Assembly: GCA_900767375.1 (NCBI GenBank)
Contig: CAAFYX010000032.1
Coordinates: forward strand, 1-19,677
DNA length: 19,677 bases
Direction: 5' to 3'
Origin: Rikenellaceae bacterium
GTDB taxonomy: Bacteria > Bacteroidota > Bacteroidia > Bacteroidales > UBA932
In this document: positions 6,346 to 14,506 of the stretch, one piece after another
Layout of the letters: every line of letters starts with the position of its first letter
Position numbering within the stretch: position 1 is the first letter of the stretch
The notes under the pieces: model-generated
Database searches by the model: none
What the model saw: the letters and a program-made list of their open reading frames with translations, nothing else
Told to the model about the DNA's origin: nothing
Translations under genes and position numbers: made by a program

Positions 6346-7818
6346 ATGGCAAACAAGATAGACAGAGTTCCCGTCAGGGAACAGGACCCGAAAGTCAGAG
6401 CGACCAATTTCGAAGAGGTCTGCTACGGATATAATGAACAGGAGGCAATGCTTGAGGCTACCCGCTGCCTCCATTGCAAGAACCCGCGCTGCGTGGGTGC
6501 ATGCCCGGTGGGAGTGAAGATCCCGGACTTCATCGCCCTTGTCAAGGACGGTGATTTCGCAGGTGCAGCGGCCAAGATAGCGGAGGATTCGTCACTGCCT
6601 GCTGTCTGCGGACGTGTGTGCCCGCAGGAGACCCAGTGCGAAGGCAGCTGCGTGCTCGGCGTCAAGGGCCAGAGCGTGGCCATCGGCAAGCTCGAGCGCT
6701 TCGTCGCCGACTGGAACAGGGACAGCGCTTCTGCGGCGACTGCCCCTGAAAACAGTGCCACCCTCGGCCTAGAGGGGGGACCACAAACGAAGTGCAGTGG
6801 TGGGGCGAGCGAAGCGAGCGTTTTCACGGGGCAGTCGCCGAGAAGCGCAAAGAAAGTGGCGATCATCGGATCGGGCCCTGCAGGACTCGCCTGCGCGGCC
6901 GACCTCGCCAAGCTCGGCTATGACGTAACCATCTTCGAGGCCCTTCACAAGGCCGGCGGCGTACTCCAGTACGGTATTCCGGAGTTCCGTCTGCCGAAGG
7001 ACAAGGTCGTGGCAGCCGAAATCGAGGCCGTCAAGGCGCTCGGAGTAAAGATCGAGCTCAATGTCATCATCGGCCGCACCGTCACCATCGACTCCCTGAT
7101 GGACGACGAAGGATTCGAAGCAGTGTTCGTAGGCTCAGGCGCCGGACTGCCTAAGTTCATGGGCATCCCGGGCGAAAACAGCAACGGAGTGTTCTCAGCC
7201 AATGAATTCCTCACCAGGAACAACCTGATGAAGGCATTCCGCGACGACTATCTCACCCCTATCCACGCCGGCAAGAAAGTCATCGTAGTGGGAGGAGGCA
7301 ACGTGGCAATGGACGCAGCCCGCACCGCCCTCAGACTCGGCGCAGAGACCACCATCGTCTACCGCCGCACAGAGAACGAACTTCCTGCCCGCAAGGAGGA
7401 AGTGCACCACGCCCACGAAGAGGGCGTCGAGTTCAGCATGCTCACGAACCCTGTCGAAATCCTCGCCGACGAGAAGGGCTGGGTTCGCGCAGTGAAGTGC
7501 ATCAGAATGGAGCTCGGAGAGCCTGATGCCAGCGGCAGACGCTCCCCTGTTCCAGTGGAAGGCTCAGAATTCGAGATTCCAGCAGAGACAGTGATCATGT
7601 CCCTCGGAACATCGCCTAACCCTCTGATCGCCAGGACCACAGAAGGTCTCGAAACGACCAAGCGCGGCGGCCTCGTGGCCGACGAAGGCGGCGCGACGAC
7701 GCGCGAGGGCGTGTTCGCCGGAGGCGATGCCGTCACCGGCGCAGCCACGGTGATTCTGGCCATGGGCGCAGGCCGCAAGGCGGCCGCTTCCATCCACGAA
7801 TACCTGCAGAAGAAATAA
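6346..7818 (+). CDS. nfnB: NfnB-type NADPH/ferredoxin oxidoreductase subunit (GltD-like) with an in-frame insertion
   Basis: Large subunit of the electron-bifurcating NADH-dependent ferredoxin:NADP+ oxidoreductase, 490 residues. The N-terminal domain has two [4Fe-4S]-type cysteine groups: C41, C44, C49, C53 and C88, C92, C98, C102. Then follow the FAD Rossmann motif GSGPAG (175-180), the NADPH Rossmann motif VVGGGNVAMD (314-323), VYRRTENELPARKEE (338-352), and the closing FAD motif VFAGGDAVTGAATVILAMG. It is often annotated as glutamate synthase small subunit, but no large glutamate synthase subunit is nearby and an NfnA partner lies 12 nt upstream, so NfnB is the better call. Oddity: residues 127-168, the linker between the Fe-S domain and the FAD domain, are encoded by a long inverted-repeat element (see 6725-6848) and lengthen the linker by roughly 30 residues over what I expect. 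The reading frame stays open. Confidence 0.92.
   Translation: MANKIDRVPVREQDPKVRATNFEEVCYGYNEQEAMLEATRCLHCKNPRCVGACPVGVKIPDFIALVKDGDFAGAAAKIAEDSSLPAVCGRVCPQETQCEGSCVLGVKGQSVAIGKLERFVADWNRDSASAATAPENSATLGLEGGPQTKCSGGASEASVFTGQSPRSAKKVAIIGSGPAGLACAADLAKLGYDVTIFEALHKAGGVLQYGIPEFRLPKDKVVAAEIEAVKALGVKIELNVIIGRTVTIDSLMDDEGFEAVFVGSGAGLPKFMGIPGENSNGVFSANEFLTRNNLMKAFRDDYLTPIHAGKKVIVVGGGNVAMDAARTALRLGAETTIVYRRTENELPARKEEVHHAHEEGVEFSMLTNPVEILADEKGWVRAVKCIRMELGEPDASGRRSPVPVEGSEFEIPAETVIMSLGTSPNPLIARTTEGLETTKRGGLVADEGGATTREGVFAGGDAVTGAATVILAMGAGRKAAASIHEYLQKK
6725..6848. repeat. Palindromic (REP/MITE-like) element inserted in frame in nfnB
   Basis: A 124-nt inverted repeat inside the nfnB coding sequence. 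The left arm is GCGCTTCT (6725-6732), G, CGGCGACTGCCCC (6734-6746), TGAAAAC (6747-6753). The right arm is GTTTTCA (6820-6826), C, GGGGCAGTCGCCG (6828-6840), AGAAGCGC (6841-6848). All 28 bases in each arm pair, with only two single-base bulges (6733 and 6827). The interior holds a smaller stem, CCCTC (6761-6765) with GAGGG (6772-6776), and the low-complexity GCGAGCGAAGCGAGCG near its end. It encodes a Ser/Gly/Ala/Thr-rich, probably unstructured peptide (residues 127-168). No second copy is seen in this window, so mobility is inferred from the structure alone. Confidence 0.8.
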
Positions 7819-7829
7819 ACCATAATACA

Positions 7830-10304
7830 ATGTTTCAGTTTCGGGACAGCCGGGCGCTAGAACTTCCAGCCGCGGGAATCGCGGATGAAGTGAACGCACA
7901 GCTGTCCCGAAATGCATCCCTGGTCATCACAGCTCCACCGGGAGCCGGTAAATCCACACTCCTTCCCCTCACCATCCTCGACGGCGTGCAGGATGGGGGC
8001 AAGGTGCTCGTGCTCGAGCCGCGGCGCCTTGCCGCCATACAGATAGCCGGACGGATGTCCTCCCTTGCAGGTGAAAGCGTGGGCGGGACGGTCGGATATC
8101 GTGTACGCTTCGACAGCCGCGTCTCAGACCGGACCAGAGTCGAAGTGCTCACCGAAGGGATATTGACAAGGATGCTGGTGGATGACCCGACCCTTGAAGG
8201 GGTTTCCGTCGTGGTCTTCGACGAGTTCCACGAACGAAGCATAAACTCCGACGTGGCACTGGCGCTCGTGCGCGAGGCGCAGAGGCTCGTGCGGCCGGAC
8301 TTGAAGATGGTCATAATGTCGGCGTCCATAGACGCTTCCGCCATCTGCGCGGCACTCGGCGCGCCTCTGGTGGAGAGCGACGGGCGGATGTTCCCGGTGG
8401 AAGTCATCAGGCCCGGCGGCGAGGCCGTCCCGGAGAACGCGGCCGAGCTCGTGGCGCACACCATCAGAGCGGCACACAGGGAGCATGAGGGTGATATCCT
8501 CGCCTTCCTTCCCGGCGAAGCGGACATCAGACGGTGTCAGGAACTGCTGGGGGACGCATTGGGGCAGACGCGGGTGATGCCACTTTTCGGCATGCTGAGC
8601 CCGCAGGAGCAGCGTGAAGCCATTGCCCCGAGCCTTCCGGGAGAAAGGAAGGTGGTGCTGGCGACACCTGTCGCGGAAACTTCGATAACTATAGAAGGGG
8701 TGCGCATAGTCGTGGACTCGGGGTTGTGCAGGAAGATGGTGTTCGACCCGCAGAAGGCGCTGAGCCACTTGGAAACAGTGCGCATCAGCAAGGATATGGC
8801 CCTGCAGCGCACCGGACGCGCCGGCCGTGTGGCGCCGGGAGTATGCTACAGGCTCTGGAGTGCAGCGACGGAAAGCAGGATGGCGGAATGCCGCACACCG
8901 GAGATTCTGGATGCGGACCTGACCCCGACCGTCCTGAGCATCGCCGCCTGGGGCGAAGGGAGACTGGAGGACCTGCCTTGGCTGGACCTGCCGCCGGTGC
9001 AGAATGTCGCGCTGGCACGCAGGATGCTGCAGATGATGGGAGCATTGACCGATGAAGGGATCATCACCGCTCACGGAAAGAAGGTGGCGGGCGTATCGTG
9101 CCATCCGCGCATAGCTCAGATGCTGGTGCGTTCGGACGGCGGAGAGTCAAAGGCGCTGGCCGCCGACATCGCGGCGCTGCTCGAGGAGAAGGACCCGATG
9201 GCGCAGGGGGACGCGGATTTCACGGCCCGGGTCAATATGCTCAGGGATACGCGCCGTTCCGGCCGCGGTCTGAAAAGGCTTGCGCGCACCGCGGAACAGT
9301 ACCTTTCGCTGGCGCGGGTGCAGGCGGACAACTCCCCTGCCGACCCGTTTGAGACGGGCGCGCTGCTCGCCGCAGCCTATCCCGAGAGGGTCGGACAGGC
9401 GCTGGGCGGCGGGCGGTTTTTATTGGCCAATGGAGAAATTGCATCAGCCGGGGCTTCCGATATGCTGGCATCGTTCGACTGGATCGTCGCTGCGAGCGTT
9501 TCGCTCAGGCCGGGCGCCGAAGGGCGGGTGTTCATGGGATGTCCCGTGTCCTTGGACGATCTGCTGCCGCTGGGGAAAGCGGTGGAAAACGTCTGCTGGG
9601 ACTCCCGGCGCGGAGCCGTGACGGCGCAGAGGGACCTGCGCCTCGGCAAACTGGTGCTGGAGAGCAAGCCTCTCTCCAATGTGCCTTCAGACAGGGTTTC
9701 ATCGATAATCTGCGAGGCGGCGAAGAAGGAGGGCGTGTCAATGCTTGATTTTTCCGATGAGGTGGAAAACCTGCAGAGGCGCGTTGCCGCAGCCGCTTCA
9801 TGGCATCCGGAGCTGGAGCTGCCGTCGCTGGCCACCTCCGATGTGCTTTCTATTGCTTCGGAATGGCTTCCAATGTATCTGGGGAAGGCTTCTTCAATAA
9901 CCGAACTGAAGAAAATCGATCTGTGCGCCGCACTCTGGGCAATGCTGTCGTATGAGCAGCAAAAGGCTGTGGAGCGCATTGCGCCTTCTTTCGTGGAAGT
10001 GCCGACAGGCAGCCATATCCGTCTGGAGTATCGCGTGGGCGCGGAAGCTCCGGTACTGCGCGTGCGCCTGCAGGAGTGTTTCGGGCTTCTGGACACCCCG
10101 GCCGTAGACGGCGGGAAGCGTCCTGTCCTGATGGAACTGCTGTCCCCCGGCTTCAAGCCCGTCCAGCTCACCTCGGACCTGAGGAGTTTCTGGCAGACCA
10201 CCTACTTCGAAGTCCGCAAGGAGCTCCGCCGCCGCTACCCGAAGCACTCCTGGCCGGACGACCCGCTCGCCGCCGTCCCAGTCCGCGGTGTCCGCCGCAG
10301 CTAA
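7830..10304 (+). CDS. hrpB: ATP-dependent RNA helicase HrpB
   Basis: DEAH/RHA-family helicase of 824 residues, full length for HrpB. Motifs in order: Walker A APPGAGKST (35-43), Walker B DEFH (131-134), motif III SAS (164-166), motif V ATPVAETSITI (278-288), and motif VI QRTGRAGR (326-333). Next come the ratchet/OB-like region and the HrpB-specific C-terminus, seen as SFWQTTYFEVRKELRRRYPK followed by HSWPDDP. DEFH in place of DEAH is usual for HrpB. Its physiological role in bacteria is poorly defined; RNA remodelling is inferred from the family. It starts 11 nt after nfnB and so may be read through from the nfn promoter, although a functional link to Nfn is not obvious. Confidence 0.95.
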   Translation: MFQFRDSRALELPAAGIADEVNAQLSRNASLVITAPPGAGKSTLLPLTILDGVQDGGKVLVLEPRRLAAIQIAGRMSSLAGESVGGTVGYRVRFDSRVSDRTRVEVLTEGILTRMLVDDPTLEGVSVVVFDEFHERSINSDVALALVREAQRLVRPDLKMVIMSASIDASAICAALGAPLVESDGRMFPVEVIRPGGEAVPENAAELVAHTIRAAHREHEGDILAFLPGEADIRRCQELLGDALGQTRVMPLFGMLSPQEQREAIAPSLPGERKVVLATPVAETSITIEGVRIVVDSGLCRKMVFDPQKALSHLETVRISKDMALQRTGRAGRVAPGVCYRLWSAATESRMAECRTPEILDADLTPTVLSIAAWGEGRLEDLPWLDLPPVQNVALARRMLQMMGALTDEGIITAHGKKVAGVSCHPRIAQMLVRSDGGESKALAADIAALLEEKDPMAQGDADFTARVNMLRDTRRSGRGLKRLARTAEQYLSLARVQADNSPADPFETGALLAAAYPERVGQALGGGRFLLANGEIASAGASDMLASFDWIVAASVSLRPGAEGRVFMGCPVSLDDLLPLGKAVENVCWDSRRGAVTAQRDLRLGKLVLESKPLSNVPSDRVSSIICEAAKKEGVSMLDFSDEVENLQRRVAAAASWHPELELPSLATSDVLSIASEWLPMYLGKASSITELKKIDLCAALWAMLSYEQQKAVERIAPSFVEVPTGSHIRLEYRVGAEAPVLRVRLQECFGLLDTPAVDGGKRPVLMELLSPGFKPVQLTSDLRSFWQTTYFEVRKELRRRYPKHSWPDDPLAAVPVRGVRRS

Positions 10305-10550
10305 AAACAGAACCGTCTCCGCTATAGGCAATCACTCAACTACCTATTCCACAGCACTTTAAGCCAATCCCTATCGTCCAAATCGCCTATAGATAAAGGC
10401 TCTTATCACTGATAATCAAGGCAATAAGCGATTCCCTATAGCCCCCACCATTCCCCATCCTGCGGCAAAAAGCCGCAGGATAACAGGAAAATGCCACCAT
10501 CCTGCGGCAAAAAGCCGCAGGTTGAGAAGGGGAAGGGCGACGGGGAGGGG
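10305..10550. other. Structured non-coding region between convergent hrpB and MFS genes
   Basis: This is 246 nt with no credible gene. An outer inverted repeat pairs GCTATAGGCAATC (10321-10333) with GATTCCCTATAGC (10430-10442), 12 of 13 bases. A nested one pairs AATCGC (10381-10386) with GCGATT (10428-10433), and TTATC-ACT-GATAA lies between. Two copies of a perfect hairpin follow (10457-10521). No stem with a T-run, the usual intrinsic terminator, is seen on either strand. The paired hairpins may serve the MFS transcript end. Confidence 0.6.
10457..10521. repeat. Two direct copies of a perfect palindromic hairpin
   Basis: Copy 1 (10457-10481) is ATCCTGCGGC-AAAAA-GCCGCAGGAT, 10-bp arms. Copy 2 (10501-10521) has CCTGCGGC-AAAAA-GCCGCAGG, 8-bp arms, and shares CCATCCTGCGG at its left. 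The copies are 42 nt apart start to start and are identical over at least 23 nt, including the A5 loop (T5 on the minus strand). They lie 30-94 nt past the stop of the minus-strand MFS gene. They could be REP-type elements or a double 3'-end stabiliser or terminator. There is no T-run after either stem. Confidence 0.8.
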
Positions 10551-11738
10551 TCAACGGACGCGGTTGCGGAGGAAGGAACGGCGGGCGTAGAGGAAGTACC
10601 AGATGGTTCCCACCATATCCATAGCGAATGCGAGGATGAAAGTAGGATAATAGGTTCCGGCAAATTCCGTGACAGCACCTCCGAGAATGATTCCAAGCCC
10701 CACGCCGGCATCCCAGGCAGTCAGGATAGTGGAATTCGCCGTACCGCGGCGGTCGTGACCGGTAAGATTGATGAACATCGTCTGCATCGCCGGATAAAGG
10801 TTGCCCTGCCCGAAGCCGATGATGAATGCCGAGGCGAAATATCCGGCCTTGGTGGACACAAAAGCGAATACTGCATAGCCAATGAGGGCCAGGACGGCTC
10901 CCATCGAAGCGTTGCGGACGACAAGTCCCTTGCGGAGAGCTCCGTTTCCTGTGAGCCGGGCGATAATGAGCCCGATGGCCAGCATCAGGAAGAACGTGCC
11001 GGACCCTGACTCCATCCCGAGCTGTTCCTGGCTGTAGATGGCAACATAAGTGGTTAGGATGCCGAATGCGAAGGACAGGCACATTATGGTGATGGCAAGG
11101 CTCCAGGCGTTCAGCAGGAGGAAACGGTCGAGTGATATTTTCTTCTTCTCCGGAACCGGAGGACGCACTGCACACTTGATGGTGGAGTTGATGATGAAAC
11201 CGATGACTCCGAACGCCAGGGATATGCCGAAAAGGACGTTATAGTCACCGATGAGCCTGTGCAGGAGCAGACCGGCGGAGGGGCCTATCGCCATTGCGAT
11301 ATTGTTGCTCAGCCCATAGTAGCCGATGCCCTCGGCGCGTCTCTGAGGATGCAGGACATCGATGGCCACAGTGCTGGCTGACACCGTCGTGGCTCCGAAC
11401 GGAGCCCCGTGGAGGGTCCTTATCATCGCAAAGAGCAGGATTGAGCCGGTGATGAAATATCCGGCAAACATGAACGCGAACGCCCCATAGCACAGCAGAA
11501 GGACCTTCTTGCGCGGGAAAGTATCCACCAGATAGCCGCAGAACATCCTTATGACCAGGGCCGCAATAGTATACCCGGACAAGGCCAGTCCGATGGTAGC
11601 CTTGTCCGCGGCGAAACAGTCACGAAGATAAAGCGGCAGAAGTGGTCCGATGAGGTAGAAGGCGAAGTACATCATAAAGTTCCCCGTCCACACCTTCACG
11701 TAGTTCGAGTTCCACAGCGCCGGCTGTTTTTCTTCCAT
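10551..11738 (-). CDS. Major facilitator superfamily transporter, substrate unknown
   Basis: 395-residue inner-membrane protein with the hydrophobic pattern of about 12 transmembrane helices. MFS motif A lies between helices 2 and 3 (GYLVDTFPRKK, about residues 68-78), and a motif C-like segment, GPSAGLLL, lies near residue 150. There is no signal peptide and the C-terminus is short and basic (RRSFLRNRVR). The sequence resembles multidrug or sugar-efflux type MFS proteins, but nothing fixes the substrate. It starts 14 nt after rnfA in the same direction, so it may be the last gene of the rnf transcript. Whether it uses the gradient made by Rnf is speculation. Confidence 0.88.
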   Translation of the reverse strand: MEEKQPALWNSNYVKVWTGNFMMYFAFYLIGPLLPLYLRDCFAADKATIGLALSGYTIAALVIRMFCGYLVDTFPRKKVLLLCYGAFAFMFAGYFITGSILLFAMIRTLHGAPFGATTVSASTVAIDVLHPQRRAEGIGYYGLSNNIAMAIGPSAGLLLHRLIGDYNVLFGISLAFGVIGFIINSTIKCAVRPPVPEKKKISLDRFLLLNAWSLAITIMCLSFAFGILTTYVAIYSQEQLGMESGSGTFFLMLAIGLIIARLTGNGALRKGLVVRNASMGAVLALIGYAVFAFVSTKAGYFASAFIIGFGQGNLYPAMQTMFINLTGHDRRGTANSTILTAWDAGVGLGIILGGAVTEFAGTYYPTFILAFAMDMVGTIWYFLYARRSFLRNRVR

Positions 11739-11752
11739 TTTTTATTCTTTGT

Positions 11753-12352
11753 CTAGACCAGACCGGAGAATCCGAGGAATGCAAGGGCGAGGATGCCTGC
11801 AGTGATAAGGGCGATAGGAAGGCCTTTGAAGGACTTCGGGACGTCGTTCATTGCGAGATGCTCGCGGATACCGGCGAAAATGATCATGGCCAGGCCGTAG
11901 CCGATGGAAGTGGCGAGGGCATATACCACAGCCTCACCGAGGTTAAGCATATGGGCCTCTCCCCCGAAGGTGAACTCCTTGGTGACCACAGTGATGGCTA
12001 CACCGAGAACGGCGCAGTTGGTGGTGATCAAAGGAAGGAAGATACCGAGGGCCTGGTAAAGTGAAGGGCTGATCTTCTTCAGGACGATCTCGACCATCTG
12101 CACCAGCGCAGCGATCACGAGAATGAAGGCGATGGTCTGGAGGAACTCAAGGTTGAACGGTACCAGGAGATACTGGTTCAACAGATAAGTGACCACTGTG
12201 GCGAGGGTGATGACGAAGCACACTGCACCTGACATTCCTGTCGCGGTGGAAAGCTTGTTCGAAACGCCGAGGAACGGGCAGATGCCCAGGAACTGCGACA
12301 GCAGGATATTGTTAACGAATATTGCTGATATAATGATGATTATATATTCCAT
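11753..12352 (-). CDS. rnfA: Rnf complex subunit RnfA (membrane)
   Basis: Six-helix integral membrane subunit of the ferredoxin:NAD+ oxidoreductase Rnf, homologous to NqrE, 199 residues. Diagnostic segments are LLSQFLGICPFLGVSNK (17-33) and LPLITTNCAVLGVAI (106-120). C25 and C113 correspond to the cysteines that, together with the matching pair in RnfE, hold the intramembrane [2Fe-2S] cluster known from NqrD/E and RnfA/E structures. It is the last rnf gene, with a 6-nt gap after rnfE. Confidence 0.97.
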   Translation of the reverse strand: MEYIIIIISAIFVNNILLSQFLGICPFLGVSNKLSTATGMSGAVCFVITLATVVTYLLNQYLLVPFNLEFLQTIAFILVIAALVQMVEIVLKKISPSLYQALGIFLPLITTNCAVLGVAITVVTKEFTFGGEAHMLNLGEAVVYALATSIGYGLAMIIFAGIREHLAMNDVPKSFKGLPIALITAGILALAFLGFSGLV

Positions 12353-12358
12353 AGGGCA

Positions 12359-12943
12359 CTAATTCTTTTTCAGATACTTGTTGAACAGGACCATTAGGTA
12401 ACCGAGGACCATGAAAGCGCCCGGCGCCATAACGAAAGCGAGGATGCCGTCGCCGGAGATGAACTTCCAGCCGAACACTGAGCCGCTGCCGAGGATCTCA
12501 CGGACAATGCCGATCACTGTCAATGACAGTGTAAAGCCGAGTCCGATTCCAAGTCCGTCAAGGGCTGAGTCAAGGACGGAGTTCTTGTTCGCGTAGGCCT
12601 CTGCGCGGCCGAGGACGATGCAGTTCACCACGATCAGAGGGATGAACAGACCCAGGGTCTTGTATGCATCAGGAGTGTAAGCCTGCATCACGAACTGAAG
12701 CACAGTAACAAAAGTGGCGATTACCACGATGTATACAGGGATATGCACCTTATCCGGAACCACCGGCGCGAGAAGGGAGATGGCGATATTGGAAAGGACA
12801 AGCACGAAAAGCGTGGCGAGTCCCATCTCAAGGCCGTTGATGGCGGAAGTGGTAGTGGCCAGTGTAGGACACATACCGAGTACAAGGACGAAGGTAGGGT
12901 TGTCCTTGATGAAACCTTTGGTGATAAGTGAAAGCTTGCTCAT
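12359..12943 (-). CDS. rnfE: Rnf complex subunit RnfE (membrane)
   Basis: Integral membrane subunit homologous to NqrD, 194 residues, about six helices. The signature VLGMCPTLATTTSAINGLEM (21-40) contains C25, and IPLIVVNCIVLGRAEAYA (101-118) contains C108. Together with RnfA C25 and C113 these are the expected ligands of the intramembrane [2Fe-2S] cluster. A strong GGAGGGGAGGA Shine-Dalgarno site lies 7 nt before the start. The gap from rnfG is 3 nt. Confidence 0.97.
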   Translation of the reverse strand: MSKLSLITKGFIKDNPTFVLVLGMCPTLATTTSAINGLEMGLATLFVLVLSNIAISLLAPVVPDKVHIPVYIVVIATFVTVLQFVMQAYTPDAYKTLGLFIPLIVVNCIVLGRAEAYANKNSVLDSALDGLGIGLGFTLSLTVIGIVREILGSGSVFGWKFISGDGILAFVMAPGAFMVLGYLMVLFNKYLKKN

Positions 12944-12946
12944 ACT

Positions 12947-13513
12947 CTATTCCTCCCCTCCGTTAAGTGATTTGACGAATGCCACAGCGTTGGAGACTGC
13001 AAGGGAGTAGGCGCGTGAGGTGATGGTGGATGCTGTGATGGCATCGATGTCGCCTCCGTCCTTCTTTACCTTGATGACCTTGTCGGCAGACAGGCCCTTC
13101 CACTGGGACATGAACTTTTCATCTGAAGTGCACTTGGCTCCGAGACCCGGGGTCTCGTTGCAGGTGAGCACTGAAGTGTTGTACACAGTACCGTCAGGAA
13201 GCACGCCCACCATGATGGTGAGAGGGCCGCCGAAGCCGACTGTGGTGGATTTCACCGCGTATGCGAGGGCCTCGCCCTCGGCAGTAGCGGTGTAATACTC
13301 GAATTTCTGACCTACGAAATCGGCGATAGCCGCATCCGAGAGGTCTCCGCCTTCAGGAAGCACCTGCTTGATGGACTCTTCGAGAGCCTCCTGAGCTGCC
13401 GCCTGGATAGGTTCGTAAGTCACTGCATAGACCACTGCGAGTATGGCTGAACAGAACAGGCATACCAGGGTCAGGCAGAGTACCATATTTTTAAGTGAAG
13501 ATTTTGCTGCCAT
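12947..13513 (-). CDS. rnfG: Rnf complex subunit RnfG (flavoprotein)
   Basis: Membrane-anchored subunit with one N-terminal helix (about residues 9-32) and an extracytoplasmic FMN-binding domain, 188 residues. Family marks are CNETPGLGAKC (118-128) and the flavinylation segment DAITASTITSRA (157-168), in which T163 is the likely FMN acceptor modified by ApbE. Start choice: a TTG at 13519 would sit only 1 nt from the GGGAGGG site at 13521-13527, whereas the ATG at 13513 has 7-nt spacing. I therefore use the ATG, which leaves a 2-nt gap after the rnfD stop. Oddity: the motif reads TAST where SGAT is the common form. Confidence 0.93.
   Translation of the reverse strand: MAAKSSLKNMVLCLTLVCLFCSAILAVVYAVTYEPIQAAAQEALEESIKQVLPEGGDLSDAAIADFVGQKFEYYTATAEGEALAYAVKSTTVGFGGPLTIMVGVLPDGTVYNTSVLTCNETPGLGAKCTSDEKFMSQWKGLSADKVIKVKKDGGDIDAITASTITSRAYSLAVSNAVAFVKSLNGGEE
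12951..12961 (-). promoter_or_regulatory. Shine-Dalgarno site of rnfE
   Basis: On the minus strand this reads GGAGGGGAGGA, ending 7 nt before the rnfE ATG and lying inside the 3' end of rnfG. It is a strong site in a genome where most starts here lack one. Confidence 0.75.
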
Positions 13514-13515
13514 TG

Positions 13516-14499
13516 TCAAGCCCTCCCGAATTTTTTCTGGTGACAGAATTTGTTGATGAGCGGAACCACGGCGTTCATGATCAGGATGGCGAATGAAACG
13601 CCTTCAGGATATGAGCCGAAGTAACGGATGAGCATCGCAATGAGGCCCACGCCGATTCCGAAGATGATGCCGCCCTTGTCGCTCATAGGGGATGTGACAT
13701 AGTCGGTAGCCATGAAGCAGCTTCCGAGGATCATACCACCGGTGAGAAGGTTGAACAGAGGGTCGGTGAACTGGGCAGGGTTGACCAGCCAGAGGATGCC
13801 TGCAAACACGAACACGGTTCCCCAGATGGAGAGGGTGATGTAAGGCTTGATCACGCGGCGGACAAGCAGGTAGATGAAGCCGAGCAGAAGTGCGATGGCT
13901 GAAATCTCACCGGCCGAGCCTCCGAGATTGGCGAAAAGCATCTGTGAGTATGAGTATCCGTTCTGTGCCATGAGCTCAGGAACGGTTGCGCCCTGCATAA
14001 GGCCTTCCTTGATGACTCCCAGAGGGGTGGCGCCTGAAACGGCGTCCACGCCGAAGAGGCCCTGAGGCATCTCCCAGTGGGTCATATAGGTAGGGAACGA
14101 CACGAGCAGGAACACACGGCCGGTGATGGCCGGGTTGAATATGTTCTGGCCGAGACCTCCGAATGACATCTTGGCGACACCGATGGCTACGAGGGCACCG
14201 ATGAAGACCACCCACCAAGGGGTGGATGAAGGAAGGTTCATTGCCAGAAGAAGGCCGGTCACAAGGGCGGCGCTGCCGCAGAACGGACCGGGTTTCTTCA
14301 TGAGCCACTTGGTTATGGCCCATTCAATGAACACGCAGGAAACGGCACTGACAGCCAGTACCAGGAGCTCGGACCATCCGTAGAAGATGACCGAGACGAT
14401 TATCGCAGGAAGCAGCGCAATGACCACGTCGCCCATGAGCGAGCTGGTCGAAGCCTTTGCGTGGATGTGCGGATTGGGTGATACTAAATAATTCTCCAT
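13516..14499 (-). CDS. rnfD: Rnf complex subunit RnfD (membrane flavoprotein)
   Basis: Polytopic membrane subunit homologous to NqrB, 327 residues. It begins with the typical VSPNPHIHAKASTSSLMGDV (6-25). GGLGQNIFNPAITGRVFLLV (114-133) marks the family core. VSGATPLGVIKEG (154-166) carries T158, the probable covalently flavinylated threonine. The C-terminal half has TDYVTSPMSDKGGIIFGIGVG, also conserved. RnfD accepts electrons inside the membrane and is thought to be part of the ion-translocation path. It starts 7 nt after rnfC. Confidence 0.97.
   Translation of the reverse strand: MENYLVSPNPHIHAKASTSSLMGDVVIALLPAIIVSVIFYGWSELLVLAVSAVSCVFIEWAITKWLMKKPGPFCGSAALVTGLLLAMNLPSSTPWWVVFIGALVAIGVAKMSFGGLGQNIFNPAITGRVFLLVSFPTYMTHWEMPQGLFGVDAVSGATPLGVIKEGLMQGATVPELMAQNGYSYSQMLFANLGGSAGEISAIALLLGFIYLLVRRVIKPYITLSIWGTVFVFAGILWLVNPAQFTDPLFNLLTGGMILGSCFMATDYVTSPMSDKGGIIFGIGVGLIAMLIRYFGSYPEGVSFAILIMNAVVPLINKFCHQKKFGRA
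13521..13527 (-). promoter_or_regulatory. Shine-Dalgarno site that sets the rnfG start
   Basis: GGGAGGG on the minus strand, 7 nt before ATG 13513 and 1 nt before the alternative TTG 13519. The spacing favours the ATG. Confidence 0.7.
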
Positions 14500-14506
14500 A
14501 GGTCCG

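Noticed and set aside
6725..6848. Frameshift or pseudogene in nfnB
   Set aside because: The frame stays open through the element, and all motifs before and after it are intact in one frame.
6346..7818. Glutamate synthase small subunit (GltD)
   Set aside because: There is no GltB-like large subunit nearby and an NfnA-type partner lies directly upstream, so the bifurcating Nfn role fits better.
10457..10521. Minimal CRISPR array
   Set aside because: Only two units, each a perfect palindrome, with about 20 nt between them and no cas genes in the window.
13514..13519. TTG at 13519 as the rnfG start, which would overlap rnfD
   Set aside because: The Shine-Dalgarno site would lie 1 nt from this codon. 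The ATG at 13513 has normal 7-nt spacing.
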